64,000 bases of DNA from Neolewinella lacunae (GCF_014349155.1 NZ_JACSIT010000153.1:1-64000), one strand, 5' to 3'. Shown: positions 51,126 to 61,038, counted from the first letter of the stretch. Notes: generated by a model not told the origin, from the sequence alone. Made by a program: numbers and translations.

Positions 51126-51917
51126 ATGCGTCCACTACCCTACCACTTCCTCCGTCCGCTCCGCCTCACGGCGCGTTGCGGCCTGCTGGGCTTAGGGCTT
51201 ACCCTGCTCCTCTTCACGGCCTGCGACCCTGCCCTGCTGCTGGGCCCCCAGGCCAGCAACGTGAGCAAATACCAGCTCCGTGCCAGCTATTACCGCGGGG
51301 CCTGCTACGGCCGCTGTGAGGTGTTCCGGCTCGATGTATACGATAATGGTCTCCTCCTTTTCAAAGGCGAGCGCTTCACCGAGCGCCCCGGCCTTTGGCA
51401 GAAAAACGTGGACCGCCGGCGGGTGACGGGCCTGCTGGACAGTATGGAGCGGGCCGACTTCGAAAACTACCCCCGCGCTTTCGTCAGCCAGATTGCGGAC
51501 GCGCCCGCTACCGAAGTGACTTACTACGACGCCGCAGGGCGGGCCTACCAGACCTCCTTTAAGGAGAACGCTCCGGCAGAACTGGAGGCCATCGGTGACG
51601 CCCTGCGCCGGCTGGCGGAGTTGCCCGGCTACCGCCAGGTATCGGACTCCATCCCTGGCCTTCAGTTGCTGCCCCAGGCCAACCAGGCCCGGGAGGAGAT
51701 CATTGTCCAGCTCCGCGAAGGGGTGGATGCCGCCGCCTGGGTCATCGCCTACGGCAAGCAGAACGTTGAGCTTAAACAGCGGCTGGCCCCCAACAGCCCC
51801 TACTACCTCCTCACCGCCGACCCCAACATCATGGGTACCGAAGAACTGCTGACTTTTCTGCGCCAAGACCAGGCCGTTCTCAGCGCCCAGAAAAACCAGT
51901 CGGTGGGCCCGCGGTAG
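51126..51917 (+). CDS. DUF6438-like lipoprotein
   Basis: 263 residues from ATG 51126; lipobox FTAC (Cys near 32). Residues about 48-165 resemble DUF6438, with YYRGACYGRCEVFRLDVYDN (two conserved Cys) and EVTYYDAAGRAYQTSF. The C-terminal 90 residues are unassigned (QLREGVDAAAWVIAYGKQNV). Function unknown; the paired gene upstream suggests an envelope role. Confidence 0.75.
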   Translation: MRPLPYHFLRPLRLTARCGLLGLGLTLLLFTACDPALLLGPQASNVSKYQLRASYYRGACYGRCEVFRLDVYDNGLLLFKGERFTERPGLWQKNVDRRRVTGLLDSMERADFENYPRAFVSQIADAPATEVTYYDAAGRAYQTSFKENAPAELEAIGDALRRLAELPGYRQVSDSIPGLQLLPQANQAREEIIVQLREGVDAAAWVIAYGKQNVELKQRLAPNSPYYLLTADPNIMGTEELLTFLRQDQAVLSAQKNQSVGPR

Positions 51918-52020
51918 CCCCCTCGCCCGCTCCGTTAACAAGCAATTGACACCCCGGGCTGAACCCATTCCTGCCGGGCGTGTAGTACCTTCGTCCTGCT
52001 GTAAAAAACCGGATTGAATT

Positions 52021-53376
52021 ATGACGCTGACCACACTGCTTACCTACATCACCATCGCTGCACTGGCCCTGACGGGGGTTTCCTTCGTCCTGCTGAAGAA
52101 AAAAAGCAGTCTGCTGGTCAGTTTCCTCCAGAATTTCTGCGGTGCCCTGTTCCTCTTCTCCGGCTACGTCAAAGCCGTTGATCCCCTGGGCACGGCCTAC
52201 AAAATGGAGCAGTACTTCGGGGAGTTTCAGGGAACCTTCGCTGATACAGCCTTTTCATTCCTCGCCCCCCTCTTTCCTGCCCTGGCGGAATACAGCGTAG
52301 GCTTTTCGGTGTTCATGATCGTGCTGGAAATAGCCCTGGGGCTGATGCTCATCCTGGGTGCCTGGCCACGGCTGACGGCCTGGCTGTTTTTTGCCATTGT
52401 GGGCTTCTTTACGGTCCTGACGGGGTTTACTTACCTGACGGGCTACGTCCCCTCGGGCGTCAATTTCTTCAGCTTCGGCCAGTGGGGTGCTTACGCAGAG
52501 ACGAACATGAAGGTAACGGACTGCGGTTGCTTCGGGGATTTCCTGAAGCTGGAGCCGAAGACGAGCTTCCTTAAAGACGTTTTCCTGCTCATTCCCGCGC
52601 TCGTTTTCCTTTTTCAGACCAAAAAAATGCACCAGGTCTTTAGCGGAACCACCCGGAGCCTGGCCGTGGGCCTGCTCTCCGTGGCCACACTGGTGTACTG
52701 CCTGAGCAACTACGCCTGGGATTTGCCCGGACAAGACTTCCGGCCCTTCAAAATCGGCGTAGACGTTGCCGCCACGAAAGAAGCGGAAGAAAACGCCGCC
52801 GCCAGCGTAACTACCCTGGGCTACGTATTAACCAACAAAAGCAGCGGCGAGCGCGTGGAACTGACCACCGCCCAATTCCTTGAGCAGTACAAAAACTACC
52901 CCGAGGCCGACTGGAACTACGACCAAATCGTCTCCGAGCCCGCCATCGAACCCACCAAAATCAGCGACTTCGAGCTCAGCGACGCCGAAGGCTACGATCC
53001 CGTCCCCGAATTACTCGAAGACCCCGCCTACACCTTCCTCATCGTAGCCTACAAGTTCAAAGGCCAGGCCGGTGCCTGGGACGAAAACTACCTCGACAAG
53101 TGGAAGACAGACATCCAACCCCTGGCCGAAAAAGCCCTCGCGGCGGGCCACAAGGTGGCGGCAATGACCAAATTTGACGAAGACGCCACCATCGAAAACT
53201 TCAAGCAAGCCATTGGCGCAGATTACCCCTTCTGGCGCGGTGACGACATCATGCTCAAGACCATCATCCGCTCCAATCCCGGCGTAGTGCTGATGCGCGA
53301 TGGAAAGATCATCAACAAATGGCACCACAAACAGCTCCCCGGTTTTGAGGAAATTGCGGCAGGGCTAGTGCAGTAG
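52021..53376 (+). CDS. DoxX / BT_3928 family membrane protein
   Basis: 451 residues. Residues 1-245 hold about seven membrane helices of DoxX/MauE type, with FLQNFCGALFLFSGYVKAVD near 35-54 and VTDCGCFGDFLKLEPKTSFL near 164-183, the Cys motif of the BT_3928 group. The C-terminal soluble part (about 255-451) looks like a thioredoxin-fold remnant without a CxxC motif, ending VLMRDGKIINKWHHKQLPGF. The family is thought to act in redox or disulfide chemistry at the membrane; not tested here. Stands alone between a lipoprotein gene and a repeat cluster. Confidence 0.85.
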   Translation: MTLTTLLTYITIAALALTGVSFVLLKKKSSLLVSFLQNFCGALFLFSGYVKAVDPLGTAYKMEQYFGEFQGTFADTAFSFLAPLFPALAEYSVGFSVFMIVLEIALGLMLILGAWPRLTAWLFFAIVGFFTVLTGFTYLTGYVPSGVNFFSFGQWGAYAETNMKVTDCGCFGDFLKLEPKTSFLKDVFLLIPALVFLFQTKKMHQVFSGTTRSLAVGLLSVATLVYCLSNYAWDLPGQDFRPFKIGVDVAATKEAEENAAASVTTLGYVLTNKSSGERVELTTAQFLEQYKNYPEADWNYDQIVSEPAIEPTKISDFELSDAEGYDPVPELLEDPAYTFLIVAYKFKGQAGAWDENYLDKWKTDIQPLAEKALAAGHKVAAMTKFDEDATIENFKQAIGADYPFWRGDDIMLKTIIRSNPGVVLMRDGKIINKWHHKQLPGFEEIAAGLVQ

Positions 53377-53640
53377 TTCAGTAGTCGATAGTTTAGTAGT
53401 AGGCTGTCTAATTAGCCAGGCCGCAGCCGTACTCACTTTGGCCAACCGGGGAGGCTCAAGCGCTTAATAGGTCGAGACCCTCTGGGTCGTAGGAGAATAC
53501 GCCAATGTACTTAGCTGGATCGACACAGAGGGTCTCAACCTAGGGGGGCACCGTGATTAGCTGGATCGACCCAGAGGGTCTCAACCTAGGCGGTCCAGGC
53601 CCTTAAAGCGCGCACGGGTTAAACCCATTAGATTAGACAG
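53377..53640. repeat. Palindromic intergenic element with CAGAGGGTCTCAACCTAGG units
   Basis: TAGGCTGTCTAAT (about 53400) faces ATTAGACAGCCTA (about 53624-53636), enclosing the element. Inside, GGTCGAGACCCTCTGGGTCG (about 53470-53489) is the complement of CGACCCAGAGGGTCTCAACC (about 53570-53589), and a third copy CGACACAGAGGGTCTCAACC lies between. Confidence 0.65.
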
Positions 53641-53760
53641 CCTAAGTTTAGTAGTTCATAGTTGGGAGTTCGCCAGCGATCAACACTATGAACTATGAAC
53701 TATGAACTATGAACTATGAACTATGAACTATGAACTATGAACTATGAACTATGAACTACT
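53641..53760. repeat. Heptamer array (ACTATGA)10
   Basis: Ten head-to-tail copies of ACTATGA occupy 53685-53754, preceded by the inverted TAGTTCATAGTT (about 53650-53661), so a cruciform is possible. Similar TAGTTCATAGTTCAG runs lie at 6593-6662. Confidence 0.85.
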
Positions 53761-53847
53761 AAACTACTTGCACCTGCCCATATTTTTTCGTTGCTTTGCA
53801 CCCGGCGGAAATGCCACCCGCGCGAATCTTTGAAAATACGCCCCCTT

Positions 53848-54756
53848 ATGCTGAGTCGTCGCAATGTCCGAATCAAGATTATGCAGGTTCTGTACGCTGC
53901 GCAACGCCAGGAACTGACCAGCCCCAAGGCCTTTGACTCCATGTTGATGTCGATGGCCCGCAACACCTTCAAGTTTTACCTCCAGAACCTGCTCATCATC
54001 CAGCGGGTAGCCGAATACGCCAAGCACGACCTGGCCACGCGCAAGGCCAAGCTCCGCCCTACGGAAGAAGACAAAGCCTTTCGTGCCATTCTGGCCGATA
54101 ACGCGGCCCTGAAATCGCTCTCCGACAATACGACCCTCTCGCGCGTGTACGAGGAGTACGGATTGCGGGCCATGATCGATGCCGACCACATCCAGAAGCT
54201 CTACCGCGACTTTTTGAAGACCGACGACTGGCAGTGGTACCACACGCTTGAGGCACCGGCGCTGGCCGACAACATCAGCATCCTCCTCCGCCTCTTCAAG
54301 TGGCTGCAGGCCCAGGAACTCTACCTGAACATGATCGAGGACCACTTCCCCCTTTGGAAAGAAGACAAAAGCCTCGTCGTCGGAGCCGTCAAAAAGACGC
54401 TCAAGGCCATGCCGCTGGAGGAAGATTTCTACCGCGTGTACCAGGAAAACGGCGAAGCCATCGATGATTTTGGCCGCCCTTTGCTCAAGTTCGTCGTCGA
54501 AGCCGATGCCCAGTTACTGGCGCGCATCAAAACCGTTTTGCAGAACTGGGACGCCGAACGCGTGGCCATCGTCGACATGATACTGATCAAAATGGCGATG
54601 GGCGAATTCACCCAGTTCCCCGCCATCGCCGCCGAAGTCACCATCAACGAATACGTCGACATCTCCAAGAGCTACTCCACCGATAAGAGCCGGGAATTCA
54701 TCAACGGTGTGCTCGATAACCTCCGCAAGGCCTTCGAAAAAGAGGGCCTCGTTTAG
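53848..54756 (+). CDS. nusB: Transcription antitermination factor NusB (long Bacteroidota form)
   Basis: 302 residues. N-terminus MLSRRNVRIKIMQVLYAAQR and C-terminus QNWDAERVAIVDMILIKMAM with FPAIAAEVTINEYVDISKSY are the two ends of the NusB helical bundle. The ~150-residue insertion between them is typical of Bacteroidota NusB, which are twice the E. coli length. It binds boxA RNA with NusE during rRNA transcription. Start ATG 53848 matches the family; the preceding heptamer array ends 90 bp upstream. Confidence 0.92.
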   Translation: MLSRRNVRIKIMQVLYAAQRQELTSPKAFDSMLMSMARNTFKFYLQNLLIIQRVAEYAKHDLATRKAKLRPTEEDKAFRAILADNAALKSLSDNTTLSRVYEEYGLRAMIDADHIQKLYRDFLKTDDWQWYHTLEAPALADNISILLRLFKWLQAQELYLNMIEDHFPLWKEDKSLVVGAVKKTLKAMPLEEDFYRVYQENGEAIDDFGRPLLKFVVEADAQLLARIKTVLQNWDAERVAIVDMILIKMAMGEFTQFPAIAAEVTINEYVDISKSYSTDKSREFINGVLDNLRKAFEKEGLV

Positions 54757-54850
54757 CCAAATTCCCGCCAGAGGCTCCTCGGGATGGGGGCGCGGCCGCA
54801 GGGGCAGGGAAAGGTTGAAGGAGCAAAGCACGAAGCCCCCCCAGCAGCAC

Positions 54851-55789
54851 TCATACCCCCAAAACCGTCCCTTCCCCGATCGTAGTGCCGTTAAGGAACT
54901 CTTCGCTGCTCATCCGCTTGCGCCCGGCCAGTTGCAGGCTGAGGATGTGGACAAAGCCGCCGGGGCAGGCCACTTTCAGCGTTGACCTTCCTTCGGCCAA
55001 CAGGGTACCCGCCGGAAACTGGTGCACGGCGGGGGTGCAATGGGTGCGGATGATCTTCAGTTGCTCGCCCCCCAGCAAGGTCCAGGCCGCCGGCCAGGGA
55101 CTGAGCCCCCGGATGAAATTGTGGACCTGGATGGCGGGCTGGGTGAAATCAATGCGGGTATTTTCCCGGTGCAGTTTGGGGGCTGGCGTGGCCGCTGCGT
55201 CGTTTTGCTTACTGGGCTGGTAGTTGCCGCTTTCGATTAGGGCAACGGTTTGCAAAACCAATTCTGCCCCGTGCAGCATCATGCGGTCGTGCACCTCCCC
55301 CGCCGTTTCGTCGGGCCCGATGGCAATCCGCCGCTGGAGCAACACATCCCCCGTATCGATTTCGTGTTGCAGAAAGAAGGTGGTACAGCCCGTCTCTTCC
55401 TCACCCTGAATGACCGCCCAGTTGATGGGAGCCGCCCCGCGGTATTTCGGCAAGAGCGAGCCGTGGAGGTTGAAAGTGCCCAGCCTGGGCATCTCCCAAA
55501 CTGCAGCGGGCAACATCCGGAAAGCGACAACAATCTGTAGCTCGGCTTCCAGACCCCGGAGTTCGGCGTGAAAACCTTCGTCCTTCAAATTGCGGGGTTG
55601 CAACACCGGAATGCCGTGCCGCACGGCGCACTTTTTGACGGCCGACTCCAGCAAGGTCTTGTTGCCGCGCCCGCCCAGCTTATCGGTAGCCGTGATGACG
55701 CCGACGACGGGGTAGCCGGCCGCCAGGAGGATTTCCAGGCTGGGAACCGCAAACTCCGGCGTCCCCATAAATACAATTCGTGGCTTCAT
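54851..55789 (-). CDS. fmt: Methionyl-tRNA formyltransferase
   Basis: 312-residue enzyme that formylates initiator Met-tRNA. Motifs IVFMGTPEFAVPSLEILL near 5-22, VVAFRMLPAAVW near 88-99, FNLHGSLLPKYRGAAPINWA near 107-126 (catalytic His and HxSLLP) and HEIDTGDVLLQRRIAI near 144-159; the C-terminal tRNA-binding domain follows. ATG 55789 is the family start; the frame above it crosses the divergent promoter. Confidence 0.96.
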   Translation of the reverse strand: MKPRIVFMGTPEFAVPSLEILLAAGYPVVGVITATDKLGGRGNKTLLESAVKKCAVRHGIPVLQPRNLKDEGFHAELRGLEAELQIVVAFRMLPAAVWEMPRLGTFNLHGSLLPKYRGAAPINWAVIQGEEETGCTTFFLQHEIDTGDVLLQRRIAIGPDETAGEVHDRMMLHGAELVLQTVALIESGNYQPSKQNDAAATPAPKLHRENTRIDFTQPAIQVHNFIRGLSPWPAAWTLLGGEQLKIIRTHCTPAVHQFPAGTLLAEGRSTLKVACPGGFVHILSLQLAGRKRMSSEEFLNGTTIGEGTVLGV

Positions 55790-55984
55790 GGGGCAAAGTT
55801 GGGGATTTCCCACTGAAATTGCCCGGTCTAAAACCACTTCAGAAGTTCCTTTTGCCCTACTTTGCGACAAATAAAGGTTCCCGCACCTGACTACTGAATG
55901 ATTTGGCAAGCGTGGAGAAGTCCCCACGCCCCCCCTTTTGCCTTCCCACCCCTCCCAAAACCCGTCGTTTCAATCACTTCAAGC

Positions 55985-56848
55985 ATGATGCAAGCAGCCC
56001 AAGAATTCCACTGGCACAACGAAAATGGCAACCGCATCTACGCCGTAGACTGGCCCGTAGCCGAGGCACGCGCGGTTATCGGTCTGGTACACGGCGTAGG
56101 CGAGCACTGCCGGAGGTACGACGACATGGTCGATTGGTTCCGGGCCCGGGGCATTGCCTGCGTAGGCTACGATCGCCAGGGCTACGGACAGAGCGAGGGC
56201 CGCCGGGGCTACGCGAAAAACTACAAAGAGTTCGTCGACGAAATTGCCACCCTGACCGTAGAGTGCGAACGACGCTATAAGGATACCCCCGTCTTTTTGT
56301 ACGGCCACAGCATGGGCGGGCACCTTTTGCTGCGCTACCTGATCCGCCGGCATCCGCGTATCTCCGGAGCCATTCTCTCCGCCCCGCATATTCAACTCGC
56401 CTTTCAACCCAATCCCCTCCTCGTTGGCCTGGGGAAGGCCTTTCGGACCATCTTCCCCACTTTTACCCAGTCCAGCGCCTTAGACCTCAGCCAACTCAGT
56501 CGTAGCCCGGAAGTACAGGCAAAATACGAGCAAGACCCCTTCGTCCACGACCGCCTGACCAGCCGAACCGGCATCGATATCCTCGAAAATGCCGACGCCC
56601 TGAACGCTTGGACGGGTGAACTCCCCGTCCCCTCGCTGCTGATGCACGGTAGTGCCGACGGACTGACCAGCTTCGACGCCAGTGCCGCCTTCGCCGCACG
56701 CAACCCCACCAACCTGACCTGGAAAGAATGGCCCGGCCTTTACCACGAGCTGCACCACGAACCCGAACGGGAAGAAGTATTTGCCTACGTACTGGCCTGG
56801 ATGGAAGAACGGATGGACAACGTACACCGCTCACCAAAATCCGTGTAA
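55985..56848 (+). CDS. Alpha/beta hydrolase, monoacylglycerol-lipase-like
   Basis: 287 residues, no signal peptide. Nucleophile elbow GHSMGG near 101-106, oxyanion loop VHGVGEHCRRY near 39-49, Asp in LLMHGSADGLTS near 218-229 and His in WPGLYHELHHE near 247-257 complete the triad; the pattern fits Pfam Hydrolase_4. Likely substrates are monoacylglycerols or lysolipids. Two ATGs in a row at 55985/55988. Divergent from fmt. Confidence 0.9.
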   Translation: MMQAAQEFHWHNENGNRIYAVDWPVAEARAVIGLVHGVGEHCRRYDDMVDWFRARGIACVGYDRQGYGQSEGRRGYAKNYKEFVDEIATLTVECERRYKDTPVFLYGHSMGGHLLLRYLIRRHPRISGAILSAPHIQLAFQPNPLLVGLGKAFRTIFPTFTQSSALDLSQLSRSPEVQAKYEQDPFVHDRLTSRTGIDILENADALNAWTGELPVPSLLMHGSADGLTSFDASAAFAARNPTNLTWKEWPGLYHELHHEPEREEVFAYVLAWMEERMDNVHRSPKSV

Positions 56849-56966
56849 TTACGACCCGTACCAGAACACGTTCCACTTAATAATGGGACATACACCAGTA
56901 TTATTCAGGTCCGGTTGATGGCTCAGCAGAAAACATGCCTCTACCCACCGATTCACCCAACCCGTT

Positions 56967-57887
56967 ATGAAAAAAGAATTCCTCCTTTCTATCCTCATCA
57001 GCCTGACCTTTCTCACCCTGGGCTTCCTGCTCCTGCATTACGAAATGATTGGTTATGGTTTTTCCTTTTTTGTCTTTCTCCCCTTCGTTTTGGGGTACGT
57101 TCTTGGTAATTCAACCATTAAGGCGATCAGTATATGGGGCCTTCTGCTCTCTCTTGCCGTATTCTTTATTTTATTGCTGGCCGGCGGGCTCGAAGGGATG
57201 GTCTGTATTTTAATGGCGATGCCCCTGGTTCTCGTAGCCATTGGGTTGGGGATATTGGTAAAATACCTGGTCAACCGCAACAAAAAACCCGCTAATCCCG
57301 AGGATTTATTCCAAAGCTCCATCATCCCCCTTTGCCTCTTCCTTACTTTTAGTTTCATCGAAACAGCACTGACCCAAAACGAGCAGTTTGTAGTAGAGGT
57401 AGCATCAGCCATCACCCTCCCCTATTCCCCCATGGAAGTTTACGACGCTATAAAATCAGTGGACACCCTCGATGCAGAAAAGCCCTTTTTGATGCGGTTG
57501 GATTTGCCCATCCCCCAAAAATGTGTTTTGGAAGAAGAAAAAGTGGGCGGCCTCCGGACTTGCTATTTTGAGGGCGGCCAGATCGTTGAAAGAATAACGG
57601 AACTGGAAAAGGGCAAAATCCTGAAGATGGACGTAATTGACTACCAACTGACCGGGAGAAAATGGCTCGGATTTAAGGAAGCCATTTACCTCTTCGATGA
57701 ACTCGAGGACGGACAAACGAAAATGACCAGAATCACCACCTATACCTCAGAACTTTACCCAAGGTTTTACTGGCGCCCCCTGGAAAAAATCGGCATCGAG
57801 CAGGAGCACGAATACGTTTTCCGCAACCTGGCAAAGGATTTGCGGGCCAAATACCCCGGGGACTCCGGGAACCCCACTAGCGATTAA
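56967..57887 (+). CDS. Membrane protein with SRPBCC-like C-terminal domain
   Basis: 306 residues. Four membrane helices lie within about 5-110, followed by another near 112-128. The soluble C-terminus (about 135-295) looks like a polyketide-cyclase/START (SRPBCC) fold: VEVASAITLPYSPMEVYDAI near 142-161, VGGLRTCYFEGGQIVERITE near 192-211 and FKEAIYLFDELEDG. It probably binds a hydrophobic ligand at the membrane. The 3' end overlaps the convergent GH9 gene by 11 bases. Somewhat more AT-rich than neighbours. Confidence 0.75.
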   Translation: MKKEFLLSILISLTFLTLGFLLLHYEMIGYGFSFFVFLPFVLGYVLGNSTIKAISIWGLLLSLAVFFILLLAGGLEGMVCILMAMPLVLVAIGLGILVKYLVNRNKKPANPEDLFQSSIIPLCLFLTFSFIETALTQNEQFVVEVASAITLPYSPMEVYDAIKSVDTLDAEKPFLMRLDLPIPQKCVLEEEKVGGLRTCYFEGGQIVERITELEKGKILKMDVIDYQLTGRKWLGFKEAIYLFDELEDGQTKMTRITTYTSELYPRFYWRPLEKIGIEQEHEYVFRNLAKDLRAKYPGDSGNPTSD

Positions 57888-59574
57888 CTTGTACCCAAGC
57901 TAAAATATAGCTGAGCGGGGCATTCCAGTTCAGGGCAATTTCGTTGCTGGCGTAGCTGGCCTGTTGGTCCACCCAACTTTTCATTGGGGCGACATCCGGT
58001 GGATACTGTGCCTGTTGCCGGTCTTGTTGTCCACTGTTGGGCCCGCCCGAAAGGAGGCCAGGCACCGGCTCGGCAATACCATCCGCCGCACTCTGCCGGT
58101 GGTGGATAAACATGGGGCTGCGCGAACCAAAACCCGTAAGAAAACTGTAGCCCGTCGGGTTTTTCCCCAGCACATAATCCACCACGTCCGTAATGTGCTG
58201 CAAATAGCGTTGTTCAGGGCTCAACTGGTACGCTGCCGCCGTCACCATTGCGGCGTTGAGCAGATCACTGTTGCTGCCCCAGGCAAATTTTGTCATCGGC
58301 AGGCGATAAGGATGCTCTAAGCTGGTGGCGGCAATACTATCGGCCACTTCCAGGCAGCGCATCCGGATGGGTGCATAAATTTCGGCGGGCACTTTTTCGG
58401 GGTGGCGCAGCAGACTAAAACAACCCAGTAAACCCATAAAACTCGTCCAGCTCCCACCCTTAAAATGCAGTGGTGCAGGGTGGCTCCGGAGGTAGGCCAG
58501 GTAAGGTGCCTTGCCCGTGGTGACGAAAAGTTCAGCGCCGGCCCAGTACCACTCATCAGTAAAATTCTTGTCGCCGTATTCACCGGTTTTAATATCCGCA
58601 GGGTTGGTATATGCTACTGCGGGATGGAGTAATGCCCAGGCCCAGGCCATTTCGGCCCGGCGGACCAAATCCGCAGCGTATACGGAATCAATATCCGCAA
58701 AAATACGCGCACCCTGGGCCGCCGCAGCAGCAAAATTGAGGGTGGCGGCCGTTCCCTTCCCCACCACGTACCGCTGCCGCCTGGCTTCGTGCGGCATTAC
58801 CATGGCTTCAAATTCTTTCGTGGTAAGCTTATGAAAGAGGCCGCCATCGTCATCCTGCATAGTCAGTAGCCAATCCATTTCCCACCGCATTTCGTCCAGA
58901 TAATCACTCACCCCGTTATCACTTTCGGGAATATTGAGTTGTCCATCCGGAACGGGATCACCAATATCTTCATAAAGCGCAAAATACTGACCCAGCGGAA
59001 ACGCACCATTTACAACGTATTTATTGTAATCACCAGCGTCATACCACCCCTTGGGGGAATCAAGCGTACCCTTCTCTTTTCCGCTGGATGGATGGTACAG
59101 GGCAGCGGTATCGGGGTGGCCGAGCGGCCGCTGCCATTTTCCTGCGTAGCGTTCTGGCAGCGCCGTACTGGCCCGTTGGTAATACAATGCTTTTACGCTG
59201 GCCAGAAATGGGTCCTGATATACCGCATCACCCACCGCAAAAGGCGCGGAATAACCCAGACCTGGCACCAGGAAACGGTAGTGACCGGCGGCACGGGGCG
59301 CGGTAATTTCCTGTGGCCAAACCGTTTGCCCGGCCGACGGCCATACCAGGCTATCCAGGGCCAGGGGCAGCGTGGCCAGTCGGGCCGCTCCACTGCTGTC
59401 CATCAGATAAAATTCCCCGCCTTCTGGCCGTTGCGTAAGGATGATTTGCGCGCTCGCCCCCGGCAAATAGCCCACCTGATTTACCAGAATATGCTCACTC
59501 CTGCCCTCCGGAAGAACAGGCTTTCCCGTTCCACAGCCCCCCAGGAAAAGGCCCCCCAGCAACAGGGCAATCAT
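57877..59574 (-). CDS. Glycoside hydrolase family 9 lipoprotein (endoglucanase type)
   Basis: 565 residues from ATG 59574, which gives a lipoprotein signal with lipobox LGGC; ATG 59625 would add 17 residues. An N-terminal Ig-like CelD_N domain (about 25-110, VNQVGYLPGASAQIILTQ) precedes the GH9 (alpha/alpha)6 barrel: GWYDAGDYNKYVVNG near 173-187 (catalytic Asp pair) and YASNEIALNWNAPLSYILAW near 541-560 with the catalytic Glu. It should cut beta-1,4-glucans or related oligosaccharides at the cell surface. No cellulose-binding or dockerin domain is seen. Confidence 0.93.
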   Translation of the reverse strand: MIALLLGGLFLGGCGTGKPVLPEGRSEHILVNQVGYLPGASAQIILTQRPEGGEFYLMDSSGAARLATLPLALDSLVWPSAGQTVWPQEITAPRAAGHYRFLVPGLGYSAPFAVGDAVYQDPFLASVKALYYQRASTALPERYAGKWQRPLGHPDTAALYHPSSGKEKGTLDSPKGWYDAGDYNKYVVNGAFPLGQYFALYEDIGDPVPDGQLNIPESDNGVSDYLDEMRWEMDWLLTMQDDDGGLFHKLTTKEFEAMVMPHEARRQRYVVGKGTAATLNFAAAAAQGARIFADIDSVYAADLVRRAEMAWAWALLHPAVAYTNPADIKTGEYGDKNFTDEWYWAGAELFVTTGKAPYLAYLRSHPAPLHFKGGSWTSFMGLLGCFSLLRHPEKVPAEIYAPIRMRCLEVADSIAATSLEHPYRLPMTKFAWGSNSDLLNAAMVTAAAYQLSPEQRYLQHITDVVDYVLGKNPTGYSFLTGFGSRSPMFIHHRQSAADGIAEPVPGLLSGGPNSGQQDRQQAQYPPDVAPMKSWVDQQASYASNEIALNWNAPLSYILAWVQVNR

Positions 59575-59784
59575 CCGGCATTTCGTCGTAGCGCCGGAAG
59601 TATCCCGGAAATTGATCAGTAACATTGCAGCAGCGTTGAGGCGCTGAAGGTAAGGCTTCCGCCCGATCCGCCAAGCAGGCGCACATTTTCCTGCGCGGCC
59701 CCATTCGCGCCCCACCATCTGGCCACTATGGCAAAGGGCGCGGCCGCAGGTGCCGGCAACGCCCTTTTAAAGCAAAGAAGGACC

Positions 59785-61029
59785 TCAGCCCGCGGGCCCG
59801 TCCGTGCGCAGGCGGACCCGCCCTTTTTCCAGCCTCAGGTCTACTGCGCCCTCCTTGATTTGTGCCGGGTCGGTGATGAGGTGTCCATCCTGACTGACTA
59901 ATCCATAGCCTCGGGCCAGGGTGGTGGCGGGATGCAGGGCCTTGAGCAGGCGGGTAAGGTGGCCCAGCCGTTCCTGCTCCGCTGTGGTGGCCCGGTCGGC
60001 CAGGCGGGGGATTTCCCTGCCCACCTGGTTGAGCAGCTGTTGGGCCTGCGCCAGGGCATGGTGTGCCGCCTGGAAAGTCAATTCCTGGGTGCGCTGGAGC
60101 ATACCCTCCTGCCGCTGCCGGATGCGCTCTCCGCTCCCGTGAATGTCCCGCGCCAACTGCAAGACACGGTATTCCGCCCGGGCCAGGCAATCCACCAGAA
60201 AAACCGCGGTTGCAGTGGGAGTCTTCAAGCTGCGGTGGGCAACGCGGTCCAGTACGGTGTCATCGGTTTCATGACCGATACCCACGAGCACGGGAAGGGG
60301 AAATTCGGCCACGGCCACGGCCAGATCCTCGGCATCGAAAGCCGCCAAATCCGTCTTTCCCCCGCCGCCGCGGACAATCACTACCGCATCAAAAGCACCA
60401 GCCCAGCCCGCAATTTGCCGCAGCCGGCTGAGGATTTCCGGGCTGGCCTGGCTTCCCTGCATGGCCGCCGTAAAGAGCTGGGTACGGAAGCAGTAGCCGT
60501 AAGGATTGGCGTTCAGCTGCTGACGGAAATCGGCCAGGCCCGCCGCCGCATCGCTGGAAATGACCGCCAGGCGCTGGGGAGCCAATGGCAGCGGCAATTG
60601 GGCATTCCGGTCGAGCAAGCCAGCCGCGGAGAGCTTCGCCAGCGTTTCCTGCCGCCGCATCTCCAGCAAGCCCACGGTATAGGCCGGGTCAATGTCTTCG
60701 ACCACCAACTTCAAACCGTAGCGGGGGTGGAATGACGTGGTTACCTTGAGCCGGACGGACATCCCTTCCTGGAACAAATCCCGGACAATTTTTGGGCCGT
60801 GGATCCGCTGAATTTCCCGCCACTGGCCTTGCCACACCACGCCGTCCAACTGGGCCTGGATGGTAGCCTCTTCGGGCGCTTTTTGCACCAGCGTAAAGTA
60901 GCAGTGCCCGCGGGAACTGTTGACCTGGGCCAACTCGGCGGCCACCCACACCGCCTGCGGCAGGTTGAGGGCGAAGACCCGACGAATAAAGTCCGTCAGC
61001 TCGTGCAGTTGGTAAGTCACCGTAGCCAT
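59785..61029 (-). CDS. xseA: Exodeoxyribonuclease VII large subunit
   Basis: 414 residues. N-terminal OB-fold (VWVAAELAQVNSSRGHCYFT near 27-46), then the nuclease domain with LAVISSDAAAGLADF near 154-168, VVIVRGGGGKTDLAAFDAED near 216-235 and VGIGHETDDTVLDRVAHRSL near 248-267, and a coiled-coil C-terminus that binds the small subunit. Degrades single-stranded DNA. xseB is not adjacent in the window; a GC-rich repeat core (59736-59753) follows the stop codon. It starts 10 bp after the glgX stop, so it is co-transcribed with glgX. Confidence 0.94.
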   Translation of the reverse strand: MATVTYQLHELTDFIRRVFALNLPQAVWVAAELAQVNSSRGHCYFTLVQKAPEEATIQAQLDGVVWQGQWREIQRIHGPKIVRDLFQEGMSVRLKVTTSFHPRYGLKLVVEDIDPAYTVGLLEMRRQETLAKLSAAGLLDRNAQLPLPLAPQRLAVISSDAAAGLADFRQQLNANPYGYCFRTQLFTAAMQGSQASPEILSRLRQIAGWAGAFDAVVIVRGGGGKTDLAAFDAEDLAVAVAEFPLPVLVGIGHETDDTVLDRVAHRSLKTPTATAVFLVDCLARAEYRVLQLARDIHGSGERIRQRQEGMLQRTQELTFQAAHHALAQAQQLLNQVGREIPRLADRATTAEQERLGHLTRLLKALHPATTLARGYGLVSQDGHLITDPAQIKEGAVDLRLEKGRVRLRTDGPAG

Positions 61030-61038
61030 CGCCGGGGC

